Counted from the first letter of the stretch, positions 45,814 through 57,130 are shown. The stretch is 59,837 nt of DNA from Saccharopolyspora rectivirgula DSM 43747 (GCF_000497205.1 NZ_AYJW01000017.1:1-59837); one strand, 5' to 3'. A program made the numbers and translations. The notes: generated by a model not told the origin, from the letters alone.

Positions 45814-46695
45814 TTGTCTTCACTGACCATCACCGACCTCACCCGGGTGCGCGCCACCAACCCGGAGGCGATCGCGGAAGCAGCGGCCGCCCGGACCCGG
45901 CGGCCGCTGCTGGGCGAACGCGACCGCCTGCTGATCGTGGCCGCGGACCACCCGGCGCGCGGTGCGCTCGCGGCCGGCGGCAACCCGATGGCGATGGCCA
46001 ACCGGGCCGACCTGCTGGAGCGGCTGTGCACCGCGCTGCAGCGCCCCGGCGTGGACGGCGTGCTGGGCACCGCGGACGTCCTGGAAGACCTGCTGCTGCT
46101 CGGCGCCCTGGAGGACAAGGTCGTCATCGGCTCGATGAACCGCGGCGGCCTGGCCGGGGCGGACTTCGAGCTCGACGACCGGTTCACCGGGCACCGCGCG
46201 GTCGACATCGAACGGCTCCGGTTCGACGGCGGGAAACTGCTGCTGCGCATCGACATGAGCGATCCCGGCTCGCTGAACACCATGTGCGGGGCGGCGAACG
46301 CGATCAACGAGCTCGCCGACCGCGGACTGATGGCGATGGTCGAGCCGTTCCTGTGCCGCCGCGTCAACGGCAAGGTGCGCAACGACCTGTCGGTGGAGGC
46401 GGTCGCGCGCTCCATCGCGATCGCCTCGGGCCTCGGCGGGACGTCGGCCCGCACCTGGCTGAAGGTGCCGGTGGTCGACGACCTCGACCAGGTCGGGCGC
46501 GCCCTGGAGGCGTCCACCTTGCCAACCGTGCTGCTGGGTGGTGAGGTCTCCAACGACCCGGAGGCCACCCGCGAGCGCTGGTACAAGGCGCTGCAACTGC
46601 CGAACGTGCGCGGGCTCGTCGTCGGACGGACCCTGCTGTACCCGCACGACGACGACGTCGCCGGCGCCGTCGACGCCGCTGTCGACCTGCTGTGA
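45814..46695 (+). CDS. Cgl0158-type (beta/alpha)8 aldolase of inositol catabolism
   Basis: A 293-residue aldolase-like barrel beginning LSSLTITDLTRVRATNPEAI. Conserved blocks include LLIVAADHPARGAL, VLGTADVLEDLLLLG and the VNGKVRNDLSVEAVA stretch. This family replaces IolJ in many actinobacterial iol operons and should cleave 2-deoxy-5-keto-gluconate 6-phosphate to malonate semialdehyde and dihydroxyacetone phosphate; the catalytic role is inferred from synteny. The start is TTG 45814 three bases after GAGCGAGGA, the only start with a good ribosome site. Confidence 0.83.
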   Translation: MSSLTITDLTRVRATNPEAIAEAAAARTRRPLLGERDRLLIVAADHPARGALAAGGNPMAMANRADLLERLCTALQRPGVDGVLGTADVLEDLLLLGALEDKVVIGSMNRGGLAGADFELDDRFTGHRAVDIERLRFDGGKLLLRIDMSDPGSLNTMCGAANAINELADRGLMAMVEPFLCRRVNGKVRNDLSVEAVARSIAIASGLGGTSARTWLKVPVVDDLDQVGRALEASTLPTVLLGGEVSNDPEATRERWYKALQLPNVRGLVVGRTLLYPHDDDVAGAVDAAVDLL

Positions 46696-46712
46696 GCTCG
46701 GGAGGAAGTGCT

Positions 46713-47612
46713 GTGACCGACGACCGCTTCTACCACCCCGCCGGGACGACGGCTCGGGGCGAGTACACCACCTACGTGGACCCGGAAACGGCCGGTTGGG
46801 GCTACTCGTCGCTGCGGGTGCTCGAACTCGGCGCCGGCGGCGCGCACGAACTGTCCACAGGAGACAGCGAGTGGATCGTGCTGCCGCTGTCCGGCGGTTG
46901 CGCGGTCACCTGCGACGGCGAGACGTTCGAGTTGGCCGGGCGCACCAGCGTGTTCCACGGCGTCACCGACTTCGCCTACGTGCCGCGCGACGCCCAGGTG
47001 CGGATCAGCAGCGCCGCGGGCGGCCGCTTCGCGCTCACCGGGGCGCGCTGCGAGAACCGGCTGCCGGCCCGCTACGGCCCGGCCTCCGGGGTGCCGGTCG
47101 AGCTGCGCGGCGCCGGTCAGGCCAGCCGGCAGGTCAACAACTTCGCCGCGGCGCACGTCTTCGAGGCCGACCGGCTGATCGCCGTCGAAGTGCTCACCCC
47201 GTCCGGGAACTGGTCCTCGTTCCCGCCGCACAAGCACGACGTCGACCGCGAGGGCGAGTCGCAGCTGGAGGAGATCTACTACTTCGAGATCGCCGACTCC
47301 CACGGCACGCCCGGCGTCGGCTACCAGCGTGTCTACCCGTCCGGCCCGGACCGCACCACCGACGTCCTGGCCGAGGTCCGCAGCGGTGACGTGGTGCTGA
47401 TCCCGAACGGGTGGCACGGGCCGTCGATGGCGGTGCCCGGCTACGACATGTACTACCTCAACGTGATGGCCGGCCCGTCCCCGGAGCGCGCCTGGTTGAT
47501 CTGCGACGACCCGGCGCACGCGTGGGTGCGCGAAACCTGGGCCGACCAACCCGTGGACCCGCGGCTGCCGCTGTACACGGCGCCCGAGCAGACCGCAGTG
47601 GAGGGACGATGA
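46713..47612 (+). CDS. iolB: 5-deoxy-glucuronate isomerase
   Basis: A 299-residue cupin-type enzyme converting 5-deoxy-glucuronate to 5-dehydro-2-deoxygluconate. Metal-site elements are NWSSFPPHKHDVDRE, QLEEIYYFEI and LIPNGWHGPSMAVPGYDMYY. The chosen start GTG 46713 lies behind GGGAGGAAGT; an earlier GTG at 46692 is out of spacing. It overlaps iolD at its 3' end (ATGA). Confidence 0.93.
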   Translation: MTDDRFYHPAGTTARGEYTTYVDPETAGWGYSSLRVLELGAGGAHELSTGDSEWIVLPLSGGCAVTCDGETFELAGRTSVFHGVTDFAYVPRDAQVRISSAAGGRFALTGARCENRLPARYGPASGVPVELRGAGQASRQVNNFAAAHVFEADRLIAVEVLTPSGNWSSFPPHKHDVDREGESQLEEIYYFEIADSHGTPGVGYQRVYPSGPDRTTDVLAEVRSGDVVLIPNGWHGPSMAVPGYDMYYLNVMAGPSPERAWLICDDPAHAWVRETWADQPVDPRLPLYTAPEQTAVEGR

Positions 47613-49474
47613 GCACCCGGCGGTTGACCGTCGCACAAGCGTTGGTGCAGTTCCTGGCCAACCAGTACACCGAGCGCGACGGGGAGCGGCAGCGGCTGAT
47701 CGCCGGCTGCTGGGGCATCTTCGGGCACGGCAACGTCGCCGGCATCGGCCAGGCGCTGCTGGAGTCCGAAGGCGCGATGCCCTACCTGCAGGGCCGCAAC
47801 GAGCAGGCGATGGTGCACGCGGCCGTCGGCTACGCCCGGCAGAGCGGCCGCATGTCGACCTTCGCGTGCACGACCTCGATCGGGCCGGGCGCCACCAACT
47901 TGGTCACCGGGGCGGCGCTGGCCACCATCAACCACCTGCCCGTGCTGCTGCTGCCCGGGGACGTCTTCGCGACCCGCCCGGCGGACCCGGTGCTCCAGCA
48001 GCTCGAAGCGCCGCACGCGCGCGACGTCTCGGTCAACGACTGCCTGCGCCCGGTGTCCCGCTACTTCGACCGGATCTGGCGCCCCGAGGCGCTGATCCCG
48101 TCCGCGCTGGACGCGATGCGGGTGCTCACCGACCCGGTGGAGACCGGCGCGGTGACCCTGGCGCTGCCGCAGGACGTGCAGGCCGAGGCCCACGACTGGC
48201 CGGAGGAGTTCTTCGCCGAACGGGTGTGGCGGGTGCACCGCCCGCAACCGGACCCGCGGTCGGTCGCCGAGGCCGCCGAGCGGATCCGCGCCGCGAAGCG
48301 CCCGCTCCTCATCGCCGGCGGCGGGGTGCACCACAGCGCCGCGGAAGACGCGCTGCGCCAACTCGCCGAGCGCACCGGCATCCCGGTGGCCGAAACCCAG
48401 GCGGGGCGCGGATCGCTGCGCCACGACCACCCGTGCGAGCTGGGCGCCATCGGCCACACCGGCACCGCGGTCGCCGACGACATCGCCCGCGCCGCGGACC
48501 TCGTCATCGGCGTCGGCACCCGCTACTCGGACTTCACCACCGCGTCGCAGACCCTGTTCGCCAACCCGGACGTCCGGTTCGTCAACGTCAACATCGCCTC
48601 GGTGGACGCCCACAAGCAGGCGGCCACCCCGGTGATCGGTGATGCGCGCGCCGCGCTCGAGCAGCTGGCCGCCGCGCTCGACGGGCACCGGGTGTCCGAG
48701 GACTACGTGCGGGAGTACCGCGCGGGCGCGCAGCGGTGGGCCGAGGTGGTCGAGCGGGCGACCCGCGGCGCCGCCGGGGACGAGCGGCCGGGCCAGGCCG
48801 AGGTGATCGGCGTGCTCGACGAGGTCCTCGACGACCGGGACGTGGTGATCAACGCGGCCGGGTCGATGCCCGGCGACCTGCACAAGCTGTGGCGGGCCAA
48901 GGACCCGCAGCAGTACCACGTCGAGTACGGGTACTCGTGCATGGGCTACGAGATCCCGGCCGCGATCGGGGCCCGGCTGGCCGACCCGTCGCGCGAGGTG
49001 TTCGCGCTGGTCGGCGACGGCACCTACCTGATGATGCCGACCGAGCTGGTCACCGCGGTGCAGGAAGGCATCAAGATCAACGTGGTGCTGGTGCAGAACC
49101 ACGGCTACGCCTCGATCGGCGGGCTCTCGGAGCAGGTGGGCGGGGAGCGCTTCGGCACCGCCTACCGCTACCGCGCCGACGACGGCACCTTCACCGGCGA
49201 GCCGCTGCCGGTCGATCTGGCCACCAACGCCGGAAGCCTCGGCGTGGACGTGCTTCGGGCGTCCACCGTGGACGAACTGCGGGACGCGCTGCGCGCCGCG
49301 CGGGCGTCCGAACGCCCGACCGCGGTGCACGTCGAGACCGACCCGGCCAAGGCATCGCCACCGGCCGAGGCGTGGTGGGACGTGCCGGTGGCCGAGGTGT
49401 CCCGCCGCGAGAGCACCCAGCTGGCGCGCAAGCGCTACGAGGACCAGGCGCGAGCACAGCGCCACCACCTGTGA
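47609..49474 (+). CDS. iolD: 3D-(3,5/4)-trihydroxycyclohexane-1,2-dione acylhydrolase
   Basis: A 621-residue thiamine-diphosphate enzyme opening the inositol ring. Early conserved parts are GIFGHGNVAGIG, YLQGRNEQAMVHAAVGYARQ and the TTSIGPGATNLVTGAALA. The ThDP motif runs from VGDGTYLMMPTELVTA to VLVQNHGY. The length is normal (about 620). ATG 47609 overlaps the iolB stop. Confidence 0.95.
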   Translation: MSTRRLTVAQALVQFLANQYTERDGERQRLIAGCWGIFGHGNVAGIGQALLESEGAMPYLQGRNEQAMVHAAVGYARQSGRMSTFACTTSIGPGATNLVTGAALATINHLPVLLLPGDVFATRPADPVLQQLEAPHARDVSVNDCLRPVSRYFDRIWRPEALIPSALDAMRVLTDPVETGAVTLALPQDVQAEAHDWPEEFFAERVWRVHRPQPDPRSVAEAAERIRAAKRPLLIAGGGVHHSAAEDALRQLAERTGIPVAETQAGRGSLRHDHPCELGAIGHTGTAVADDIARAADLVIGVGTRYSDFTTASQTLFANPDVRFVNVNIASVDAHKQAATPVIGDARAALEQLAAALDGHRVSEDYVREYRAGAQRWAEVVERATRGAAGDERPGQAEVIGVLDEVLDDRDVVINAAGSMPGDLHKLWRAKDPQQYHVEYGYSCMGYEIPAAIGARLADPSREVFALVGDGTYLMMPTELVTAVQEGIKINVVLVQNHGYASIGGLSEQVGGERFGTAYRYRADDGTFTGEPLPVDLATNAGSLGVDVLRASTVDELRDALRAARASERPTAVHVETDPAKASPPAEAWWDVPVAEVSRRESTQLARKRYEDQARAQRHHL

Positions 49475-49497
49475 CCCGAGGATGTGAGGACATTCCC

Positions 49498-50991
<1,494 letters not shown>

Positions 50992-51009
50992 ACCGAAGGG
51001 AACCTCCCT

Positions 51010-51054
51010 GCCCACGACCGGTCGGGAACCGCCCGAGGAAGGCCGGTCGTGGGC
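51010..51054 (+). terminator. Terminator after mmsA
   Basis: Stem GCCCACGACCGG (51010-51021) pairs perfectly with CCGGTCGTGGGC (51043-51054), beginning 18 bases after the mmsA stop. Confidence 0.75.
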
Positions 51055-51640
51055 GGGGCTAGCCGGGATGCCCGGCGGCGGTGCTGCCTCGACTTCCCGG
51101 CACGAGGCGGCGGTGCCGCCGTCGGACGTCAAACCCGGGTACGAGCGCCCACCTCGCCCCGGTCAGGTGATCGGGTGAGACGTCACAGCGTTCAGCGAGC
51201 CGGGGCTTCTGGCGCCCTGGTCGACGGCGGAGACGCGCCCGCCCTCGGCCTGCGCGAACGTGCGCACGAACCGGTCCCGGCCAGGACCGCGACAGCTGGC
51301 GCGCTGCCCTTCCTCGGCGTGCGCTTGCCGGAATCCCGCGCTTTCGTCACGAGCCCGCACCCGTCGCGCTGCTGCGTTCAAGCGCCCTGGTCCGCCGACG
51401 CGGACGACGCGCGGCTCCTCTGTTCGTCCCGGGCATCGGCGGCGCAGAACTCACCGGGACGGCCGCGCCGTCGGGTGCTCTCGTCTGCTTCCGCTCGGTC
51501 GCGGAACACCGGTGCTCCCGAAGCCCCTCCTTCCCCCGCCCGTGTCCGCCGCTGCGGTCGTCCTGATGCGCCGGGTGAGCTCGGCGGGTACCCCCGTGGC
51601 GCGACTGCATCGGGTCAATTCTGATTTTTGATAGAACGTC
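51055..51640. other. Gene-free stretch between the two inositol transcripts
   Basis: About 590 bases with open frames on both strands but no ribosome sites and biased composition (Arg/Ala/Ser/Pro). I regard them as non-coding. It separates the iolC-mmsA transcript from the second inositol cluster. Confidence 0.5.
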
Positions 51641-51642
51641 TT

Positions 51643-51674
51643 GACATATTCATGTGATGGCCACCATAGTGTCC
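51643..51674 (+). promoter_or_regulatory. Possible promoter of the second inositol transcript
   Basis: TTGACA (51643-51648) and CATAGT about 17-18 bases further fit a sigma-70-type promoter about 100 bases before the isomerase start. The surrounding sequence is AT-rich for this genome. The second operon would thus be transcribed separately. Confidence 0.45.
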
Positions 51675-51773
51675 GGTACTTGGAGCGCGCCAGATCACAC
51701 CACCAGGGCGAACGAGCCTCAAGACCGACCAGAGGGTGGGCCCGGGCAGCCCACACCGACCGAGGAGGGCCCG

Positions 51774-52724
51774 ATGACAACGACGTCCCAACCCGACGTC
51801 CGCACCGTGGCAGGCAACCTGTGCCTCGGCTCCGCTCCGGATTCGTGGGGCGTGTGGTTCCCCGAAGACGAGCACCAGGTTCCCTACACGCGCTTCCTCG
51901 ACGAACTCGTCGAGGCCGGCTACCGGTGGCTCGAGCTCGGCCCGCCCGGCTACCTGCCGCTCGACCCGCAGCGGCTGGCCGACGAGGTCGGCTCCCGCGG
52001 ACTCCAGGTCTCCGGCGGCACCACGTTCGGCGCGCTGCACCGCCCGCACGAGTGGGAGCAGATGCTGGCCGCCGTCCGGAACGTCGCCGCGCTGACCGCG
52101 GCCGTCGGCGCCCACCACCTGGTGTTCATCCCGTCCATGTACCGGGACGAGAAGACCGGCACCTTCACCGAGAACCCGGAGCTGTCGGCCGAGCAGTGGG
52201 ACGCGCTGGGGAAGGCGGCGGACGAGCTCGGCAAGATCCTGCTGGAGGAGCACGGCGTGCGGTTGTGCGTGCACCCGCACGCCGACAGCCACATCCAGAC
52301 CCAGGCCGAGATCGAGCGGTTCCTGAACTCCACCGACTCCCGGTACGCCAACCTCTGCCTGGACACCGGGCACGTCGCCTACGGCGGCGGCGACAACATC
52401 GACCTCATCCGCCGGTACGCCGAACGCATCGGATACGTCCACATCAAACAGATGGATCCGGACGTGCTCGCCCAGGTGGCCGCCGAAGGGCTGTCGTTCG
52501 GAGAAGCGGTCAAGCGCGGCGTGTGCGTCGAACCACCCGCCGGAGTGCCCAACCCGGCCGAAGTCGTGCACGCACTGTCCGAACTGGACGCAGAGCTGTT
52601 CGTGATCGTCGAGCAGGACCTCTACCCCTGCGCCCCGGAGGTGCCACTGCCCATCGCCATCCGCACCCGCGAATACCTCAACGGGTGCGGGCTGACCGGC
52701 AGCGAACGGCCCCGGATCCGGTGA
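51774..52724 (+). CDS. iolE: Inosose dehydratase-like TIM-barrel protein (IolE-type)
   Basis: A 316-residue AP-endonuclease-2-fold protein. The start NLCLGSAPDSWGVWFPEDEH and YRWLELGPPGYLP are typical of IolE/IolH-type inositol proteins. Metal-ligand regions are LCVHPHADSHIQT, CLDTGHVAYGGGD and IGYVHIKQMDPD, with EQDLYPC near the end. It probably dehydrates 2-keto-myo-inositol. ATG 51774 follows GAGGAGGGCCC; the open frame further upstream crosses the promoter. It precedes the transporter and iolG. Confidence 0.78.
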   Translation: MTTTSQPDVRTVAGNLCLGSAPDSWGVWFPEDEHQVPYTRFLDELVEAGYRWLELGPPGYLPLDPQRLADEVGSRGLQVSGGTTFGALHRPHEWEQMLAAVRNVAALTAAVGAHHLVFIPSMYRDEKTGTFTENPELSAEQWDALGKAADELGKILLEEHGVRLCVHPHADSHIQTQAEIERFLNSTDSRYANLCLDTGHVAYGGGDNIDLIRRYAERIGYVHIKQMDPDVLAQVAAEGLSFGEAVKRGVCVEPPAGVPNPAEVVHALSELDAELFVIVEQDLYPCAPEVPLPIAIRTREYLNGCGLTGSERPRIR

Positions 52725-52786
52725 CCCGCTCGGAGCCAGGAGCCGCGCGCCGCGACGCGGTTCCCCCGACGAAGGAGAACGACCCG

Positions 52787-54202
52787 ATGCCCGAAGCGCA
52801 CACCGACGTGCCGGCACCTCCCTCGCCCGCGCAGGACGCGCGCCACTCGCGCCGGCTGAAGGTCATCACCGTGGTGGCGACCTTCGGCGGCCTGCTGTTC
52901 GGCTACGACACCGGGGTCATCAACGGCGCGCTGCCGTTCATGCAGTCCGACCTCGGCCTCACCCCGCTCACCGAGGGGCTCGTGACCAGCTCGCTGCTGC
53001 TCGGCGCCGCGCTCGGCGCCGCCATCAGCGGCAAGGTGTCCGACGCCCGAGGCCGCCGGCGCACCATCCTGGGGCTCGCGGTGGTGTTCCTGATCGGCAC
53101 GCTGGCCTGCACCTTCGCGCCCAGCGCGGCGGTGATGGTGGTGGCCCGGTTCGTGCTGGGCCTCGCGGTCGGCGGTGCCTCGGTCACCGTGCCCACCTAC
53201 CTCGCCGAGGTCTCACCGGCCGAGCGGCGCGGACGGCTGGTGACGCAGAACGAGCTGATGATCGTCACCGGCCAGCTGCTGGCGTTCACCTTCAACGCCG
53301 GCATCGCCAGCGCCCTCGGCGACTCCGCGCACGTCTGGCGCTACATGCTGGTGATCGCCTCGCTGCCCGCCGTGGTCCTGTGGTTCGGCATGCTGGTCGT
53401 GCCGGAGAGCCCGCGCTGGCTGGCCTCCCACGGGCGCATCGGCGAAGCGCTCGACGTGCTCCGCCAAGTCCGCTCCGCGCAGCGCGCCGAGGCCGAGCTG
53501 GCCGAGGTGCAGCGGCTGGCGCAGGAGGACGAGCGGGCGAAAGCCGGCGGCTGGGCGGACCTGGCGGTGCCGTGGATCCGGCGGCTGGTGCTGGTCGGGA
53601 TCGGGATCGCCGTGGTGCAGCAGGTCACCGGCGTCAACACGATCATGTACTACGGGACCCAGATCCTGCAGAGCGCGGGGTTCACCGCCAACGGCGCCAT
53701 CGTCGCCAACATCGCCAACGGCGTGATCTCGGTGCTGGCCACCTTCGTCGGCATCTACCTGCTGGGCCGGGTGAACCGGCGACCGATGCTGCTGGTCGGC
53801 CAGCTGGGCACGGTCACGGCGCTGCTGCTGGTGGCGATCGTGTCCTGGGCCGTGCCGGAGGGCCTCACCCGCGGGCTGATCGTGCTGAGCCTGACCGTCA
53901 TGTTCCTGGCGTTCCAGCAGGGCGCCATCTCCCCGGTCACCTGGCTGATGCTGTCGGAGATCTTCCCGCTGCGGATGCGCGGGTTCGCCTTCGGCATCGC
54001 CAGCCTCACCCTGTGGCTCGCCAACTTCGCGGTCGGCCTCACCTTCCCCGTGCTGGTCGACGCCCTGGGCATCTCACCCACCTTCCTGGTCTTCGTCGGG
54101 GTCGGCGTCGTGGCGATCGGGTTCGTCGCGAAGTTCGTGCCCGAGACCCGCGGCCGGTCCTTGGAGCAGCTGGAGACCGAACTGCGCGCCCGGTACTCGT
54201 GA
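52787..54202 (+). CDS. Inositol/sugar porter, MFS
   Basis: A 471-residue sugar-porter-family proton symporter. Signatures are ATFGGLLFGYDTGVINGALP, DARGRRR, PTYLAEVSPAERRGRL, VPESPRWLASHGR, QQVTGVNTIMYYGTQIL and SEIFPLRMRGFA, ending PETRGRSLEQLE. By its place between iolE and iolG it should import myo-inositol (IolT type). ATG 52787 has GAAGGAGAAC upstream. Clearly distinct from the porter at 35760, which shares only the family signatures. Confidence 0.9.
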   Translation: MPEAHTDVPAPPSPAQDARHSRRLKVITVVATFGGLLFGYDTGVINGALPFMQSDLGLTPLTEGLVTSSLLLGAALGAAISGKVSDARGRRRTILGLAVVFLIGTLACTFAPSAAVMVVARFVLGLAVGGASVTVPTYLAEVSPAERRGRLVTQNELMIVTGQLLAFTFNAGIASALGDSAHVWRYMLVIASLPAVVLWFGMLVVPESPRWLASHGRIGEALDVLRQVRSAQRAEAELAEVQRLAQEDERAKAGGWADLAVPWIRRLVLVGIGIAVVQQVTGVNTIMYYGTQILQSAGFTANGAIVANIANGVISVLATFVGIYLLGRVNRRPMLLVGQLGTVTALLLVAIVSWAVPEGLTRGLIVLSLTVMFLAFQQGAISPVTWLMLSEIFPLRMRGFAFGIASLTLWLANFAVGLTFPVLVDALGISPTFLVFVGVGVVAIGFVAKFVPETRGRSLEQLETELRARYS

Positions 54203-54274
54203 CCGCTGGCGGCAGGAGAGCAGTGCAGTGACGATCGCTGTGAGCGATCCCGACACCCCGATTGCGAGGATCCC

Positions 54275-55300
54275 ATGTCCGAGCACGATCTCCGCGTCGG
54301 TCTGGTCGGCGCCGGGCGGATGGGCGCCGACCACGCGGTGCGCGTCCACGAGCGGACCAGCGGCGCCCGGCTGGTCGCGGTCGCCGACCCCGATCTGGAG
54401 CGGGCGCAGCAGGTGGCCGACGGCACCGGTGCGCGCGCCGCGCAAGACCCGTACGACGTCATCACGGCATCCGATGTGGACGCGCTGGTGATCGCGTCGC
54501 CGGGAGCGGTCCACGAACCGCTGCTGCTGGCCGCGATCGAACGCGGTGTGCCGGTGCTGTGCGAGAAACCGCTGACGCCGGACGCGCAGTCGTCGCTGCG
54601 CGTCCTCGAAGCCGAGGAGAAGCGCGGCCAACGCCTGATCCAGGTGGGGTTCATGCGCCGCTTCGACGCGGAGTACGTCGAGCTCAAGCGGCTGCTGGGC
54701 TCCGGCGAACTGGGCCGCGCGCTGCTGCTGCACTGCGCGCACCGCAACCCGTTCTCCCCGCCCGGCTTCACCAGCCAGATGATGGTCTACGACTCGGTGG
54801 TGCACGAGTTCGACACCACCCGGTGGCTGCTCGACGACGAGATCGCCGCCGTGTCGGTGCGCGCCCCGCGCTCCTCGGAGCAGTCGCCGGAGGGCTTGCT
54901 GGACCCGCAGCTGGTGACCATCGAAACCGCCGGCGGGGTGCTGGTGGACGTGGAGATCTTCGTCAACTGCGGCTTCGGCTACCAGGTGCGCTGCGAGGCG
55001 GTGGCGGAGCGCGGCACCGCGCTCATCGGCGCGGACGGGGGTCCGCTCGTCCACCGGAACAAGCAGTGGGGCGGCGCGGTCACCGCGGACTTCCGCGACC
55101 GCTTCGGCGCGGCGTTCGACCGCGAGTTCCAGCGCTGGGCCGACGCCGCTCGCCGCGGCGAGGTGGATGGCGAGGGCGCGAGCGCGTGGGACGGCTACGC
55201 GGCCGCGGTGGCGTGCGAAGCCGGCGTGCGAGCGCAGGCCACCGGCGACCGCACCGAGGTGGAGCTCGTCGACCGCCCGGACTTCTACGCCAAGTCCTGA
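54275..55300 (+). CDS. iolG: Inositol 2-dehydrogenase
   Basis: A 341-residue GFO/IDH/MocA dehydrogenase oxidising myo-inositol to 2-keto-myo-inositol with NAD. The Rossmann start is VGLVGAGRMGADHAVRV. The catalytic lysine is in VLCEKPLT, and the substrate site in YDSVVHEFDTTRWLL (Asp and His). Length and motifs are normal. ATG 54275 is preceded by GAGGATCCC. It ends the second inositol transcript. Confidence 0.93.
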   Translation: MSEHDLRVGLVGAGRMGADHAVRVHERTSGARLVAVADPDLERAQQVADGTGARAAQDPYDVITASDVDALVIASPGAVHEPLLLAAIERGVPVLCEKPLTPDAQSSLRVLEAEEKRGQRLIQVGFMRRFDAEYVELKRLLGSGELGRALLLHCAHRNPFSPPGFTSQMMVYDSVVHEFDTTRWLLDDEIAAVSVRAPRSSEQSPEGLLDPQLVTIETAGGVLVDVEIFVNCGFGYQVRCEAVAERGTALIGADGGPLVHRNKQWGGAVTADFRDRFGAAFDREFQRWADAARRGEVDGEGASAWDGYAAAVACEAGVRAQATGDRTEVELVDRPDFYAKS

Positions 55301-55316
55301 CCCCCTGACACCACCA

Positions 55317-55351
55317 CGAGGTGCCAGTTCCCTCCCGGGGCTGGCACCTCG
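55317..55351 (+). terminator. Terminator after iolG
   Basis: Stem CGAGGTGCCAG (55317-55327) pairs perfectly with CTGGCACCTCG (55341-55351), with a 13-base loop. Confidence 0.75.
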
Positions 55352-55474
55352 AACTCTTCGGAACGCTCCGCCGGATGCTGAGATCCCGAATTACCCAGCA
55401 ACGGACTCCATTGTCCTCAGCGGACTGTTTTGAGTCCACTCAGTACTCATCGCCGGAGAAGCGCACCGCAGAGG

Positions 55475-56062
55475 TCAAACCCCGGGCCGAACCTGCGCCG
55501 AGGCGGCGCGCAGCAGGCGGAGCTGGCCGATCTCGGCGATGTTCTTCATCAACTCGCCGTTCACCCAGGCGAGCATGTGCGCCAGGGTCTTGTCCGGGTC
55601 GCCCTGCCACGGGAACGGTGCTGGCCCGTCCAGGTCGGCGTCGGTGAGCTGGCCCAGCGCCGCCACCCATTCGTCGCGGAGCCCGCGCAGCCACTCGACC
55701 GCGGACTCCGCACCGGGCCACCGGACACCGGTGCGCTCGGTCGGCGCCCTGCCCCGCACGTGGTCGGTAGCGACCGTCCACCACCAGCCGAGGTGCCAGG
55801 TGAGCCAGGCGATGGTGGGCACCGGCACCGGGTCGGGTTCGACTTCGGCGAAGTCGGCCACCCACTCGCCGTCGTCCCCGCGCCGCACCGTCCAGCAGTG
55901 CGCGGCGGGCTCCCACAGGAAGTCCTCGGGCTCCAGCGCGCCCAGGTGCAGTTCGCACAGCGACCAGGTGAAGTCGAACTGCCATCGCACGAGGTCGATC
56001 CGGGAAGCGAGCACGGCGAGACCCTGCCACACCGGATCGCCGACGGAAAAGCGATTTTCCAC
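55475..56062 (-). CDS. DinB family protein
   Basis: A 195-residue helical protein of the DinB/MDMPI fold. Conserved patches are QFDFTWSLCELHLGALEPED, PTIAWLTWHLGWWWTVATDH (His metal ligands), and HMLAWVNGELMKNIAEIGQLR. Such proteins are often metal-dependent thiol transferases or of unknown use. The start GTG 56062 has no obvious ribosome site and an internal start is possible. Monocistronic; the next gene diverges. Confidence 0.78.
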   Translation of the reverse strand: MENRFSVGDPVWQGLAVLASRIDLVRWQFDFTWSLCELHLGALEPEDFLWEPAAHCWTVRRGDDGEWVADFAEVEPDPVPVPTIAWLTWHLGWWWTVATDHVRGRAPTERTGVRWPGAESAVEWLRGLRDEWVAALGQLTDADLDGPAPFPWQGDPDKTLAHMLAWVNGELMKNIAEIGQLRLLRAASAQVRPGV

Positions 56063-56338
56063 CGGCCGAGCCGTCCACCCCGACCGCTAGACGAGCTGCA
56101 GTGAACCGGACAGCCGCGCGACAGGTCGAGCCCCACGGGTCCGCAGCGGTAGCGCTCCACCCCGGATGGCTGGTCTCGGCTGAGCTGGCCGGTCGCCGCC
56201 GGAGCTGGAACGGCCACGGGAACGGGACCCCGCTGCCGGCGAGGCCGTCGCCGATGCCGCGCACGATCCCCCGAGCACGACCAGGTCACCGAGCCGCACG
56301 GCACCGCGCCACCGGATCGTCAACTCTTGGTTGACGCC

Positions 56339-57061
56339 ATGGGAGAAGTGCGGATCACCGACCACGTTTCGCTGGACGAACTGATCAATGCGATCAAGCA
56401 GGTGCACGACGACGAGCTGGAGCAGCTGTCCAGCGCCGTCCTCGTCGGGGAACACCTCGGCGAGATCGCCGACCACCTGATCGGCCACTTCGTCGACCAG
56501 GCCCGGCGGTCCGGGGCGTCCTGGACCGAGATCGGCAAGAGCATGGGCGTCAGCAAGCAGGCCGCGCAGAAGCGGTTCGTGCCCAAGGTGCCCGACCTCG
56601 ACCCGAGCCAGGGATTCAGCAGGTTCACGCCCCGCGCGCGCAACGTCGTCGTGCAGTCGCAAGAGGAGGCCCGGAAGGCCCAGAACGCCGAGATCCGGCC
56701 GGAGCACCTGGTGCTCGGGCTGCTCGCGGAAGCCAGCGGGCTGGGTGCCAAGGCCATCATCGCGCAAGGGGTGTCGCTGGACGCCGTGCGCGAGGCCGCC
56801 GTGGCGGCGCTGCCCGCCGCCGTCGACGAGGTGCCGAGCCTGATCCCGTTCAACGCCGACGCCAAGAAGGTGCTGGAGTTGACCTTCCGCGAAGCACTGC
56901 GGCTCGGGCACAACTACATCGGCACCGAACACGTCCTGCTGGCACTGCTGGAGCACGAAGCCGGGAGCGGGCTGCTCTCCGACCTGGGCATCGAGAAAGG
57001 AGCCGTCGAGCAGAGCATCACCGCGGCGCTGGACGAGATCATCGGCAAAGCCTCGCAGTGA
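56339..57061 (+). CDS. Clp amino-terminal domain protein
   Basis: A 240-residue protein. Residues about 20-90 carry a helix-turn-helix-like segment (ARRSGASWTEIGKSMGVSKQ, AAQKRF). Residues about 95-235 are a double Clp-N domain (PF02861), seen in FTPRARNVVVQSQEEARK, LVLGLLAEASGLG and LGHNYIGTEHVLLALLEHE. No ATPase module is present, so it is not ClpC/ClpB itself; such stand-alone proteins may act as adaptors or stress regulators. ATG 56339 is chosen over the upstream TTG. Confidence 0.85.
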   Translation: MGEVRITDHVSLDELINAIKQVHDDELEQLSSAVLVGEHLGEIADHLIGHFVDQARRSGASWTEIGKSMGVSKQAAQKRFVPKVPDLDPSQGFSRFTPRARNVVVQSQEEARKAQNAEIRPEHLVLGLLAEASGLGAKAIIAQGVSLDAVREAAVAALPAAVDEVPSLIPFNADAKKVLELTFREALRLGHNYIGTEHVLLALLEHEAGSGLLSDLGIEKGAVEQSITAALDEIIGKASQ

Positions 57062-57087
57062 CGCGGTCGAGCGCGCCCGAGGCCCCG

Positions 57088-57130
57088 AAGGTGCCCCCGC
57101 CCCGGGTCATCCGGGAGCGAGGGCACCTTT
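57088..57130 (+). terminator. Terminator after the Clp-N gene
   Basis: Stem AAGGTGCCC (57088-57096) pairs with GGGCACCTT (57121-57129), followed by TTT. The loop can form a further CCGGGT/ATCCGGG stem. Confidence 0.7.

Noticed and set aside
47453-49468. Minus-strand frame opposite iolD
   Set aside because: Antisense shadow; iolD motifs on the plus strand are complete.
51049-51624. 191-codon plus-strand frame between mmsA and the isomerase gene
   Set aside because: Starts inside the mmsA terminator, lacks a ribosome site and has Arg/Ala/Ser/Pro-biased composition.
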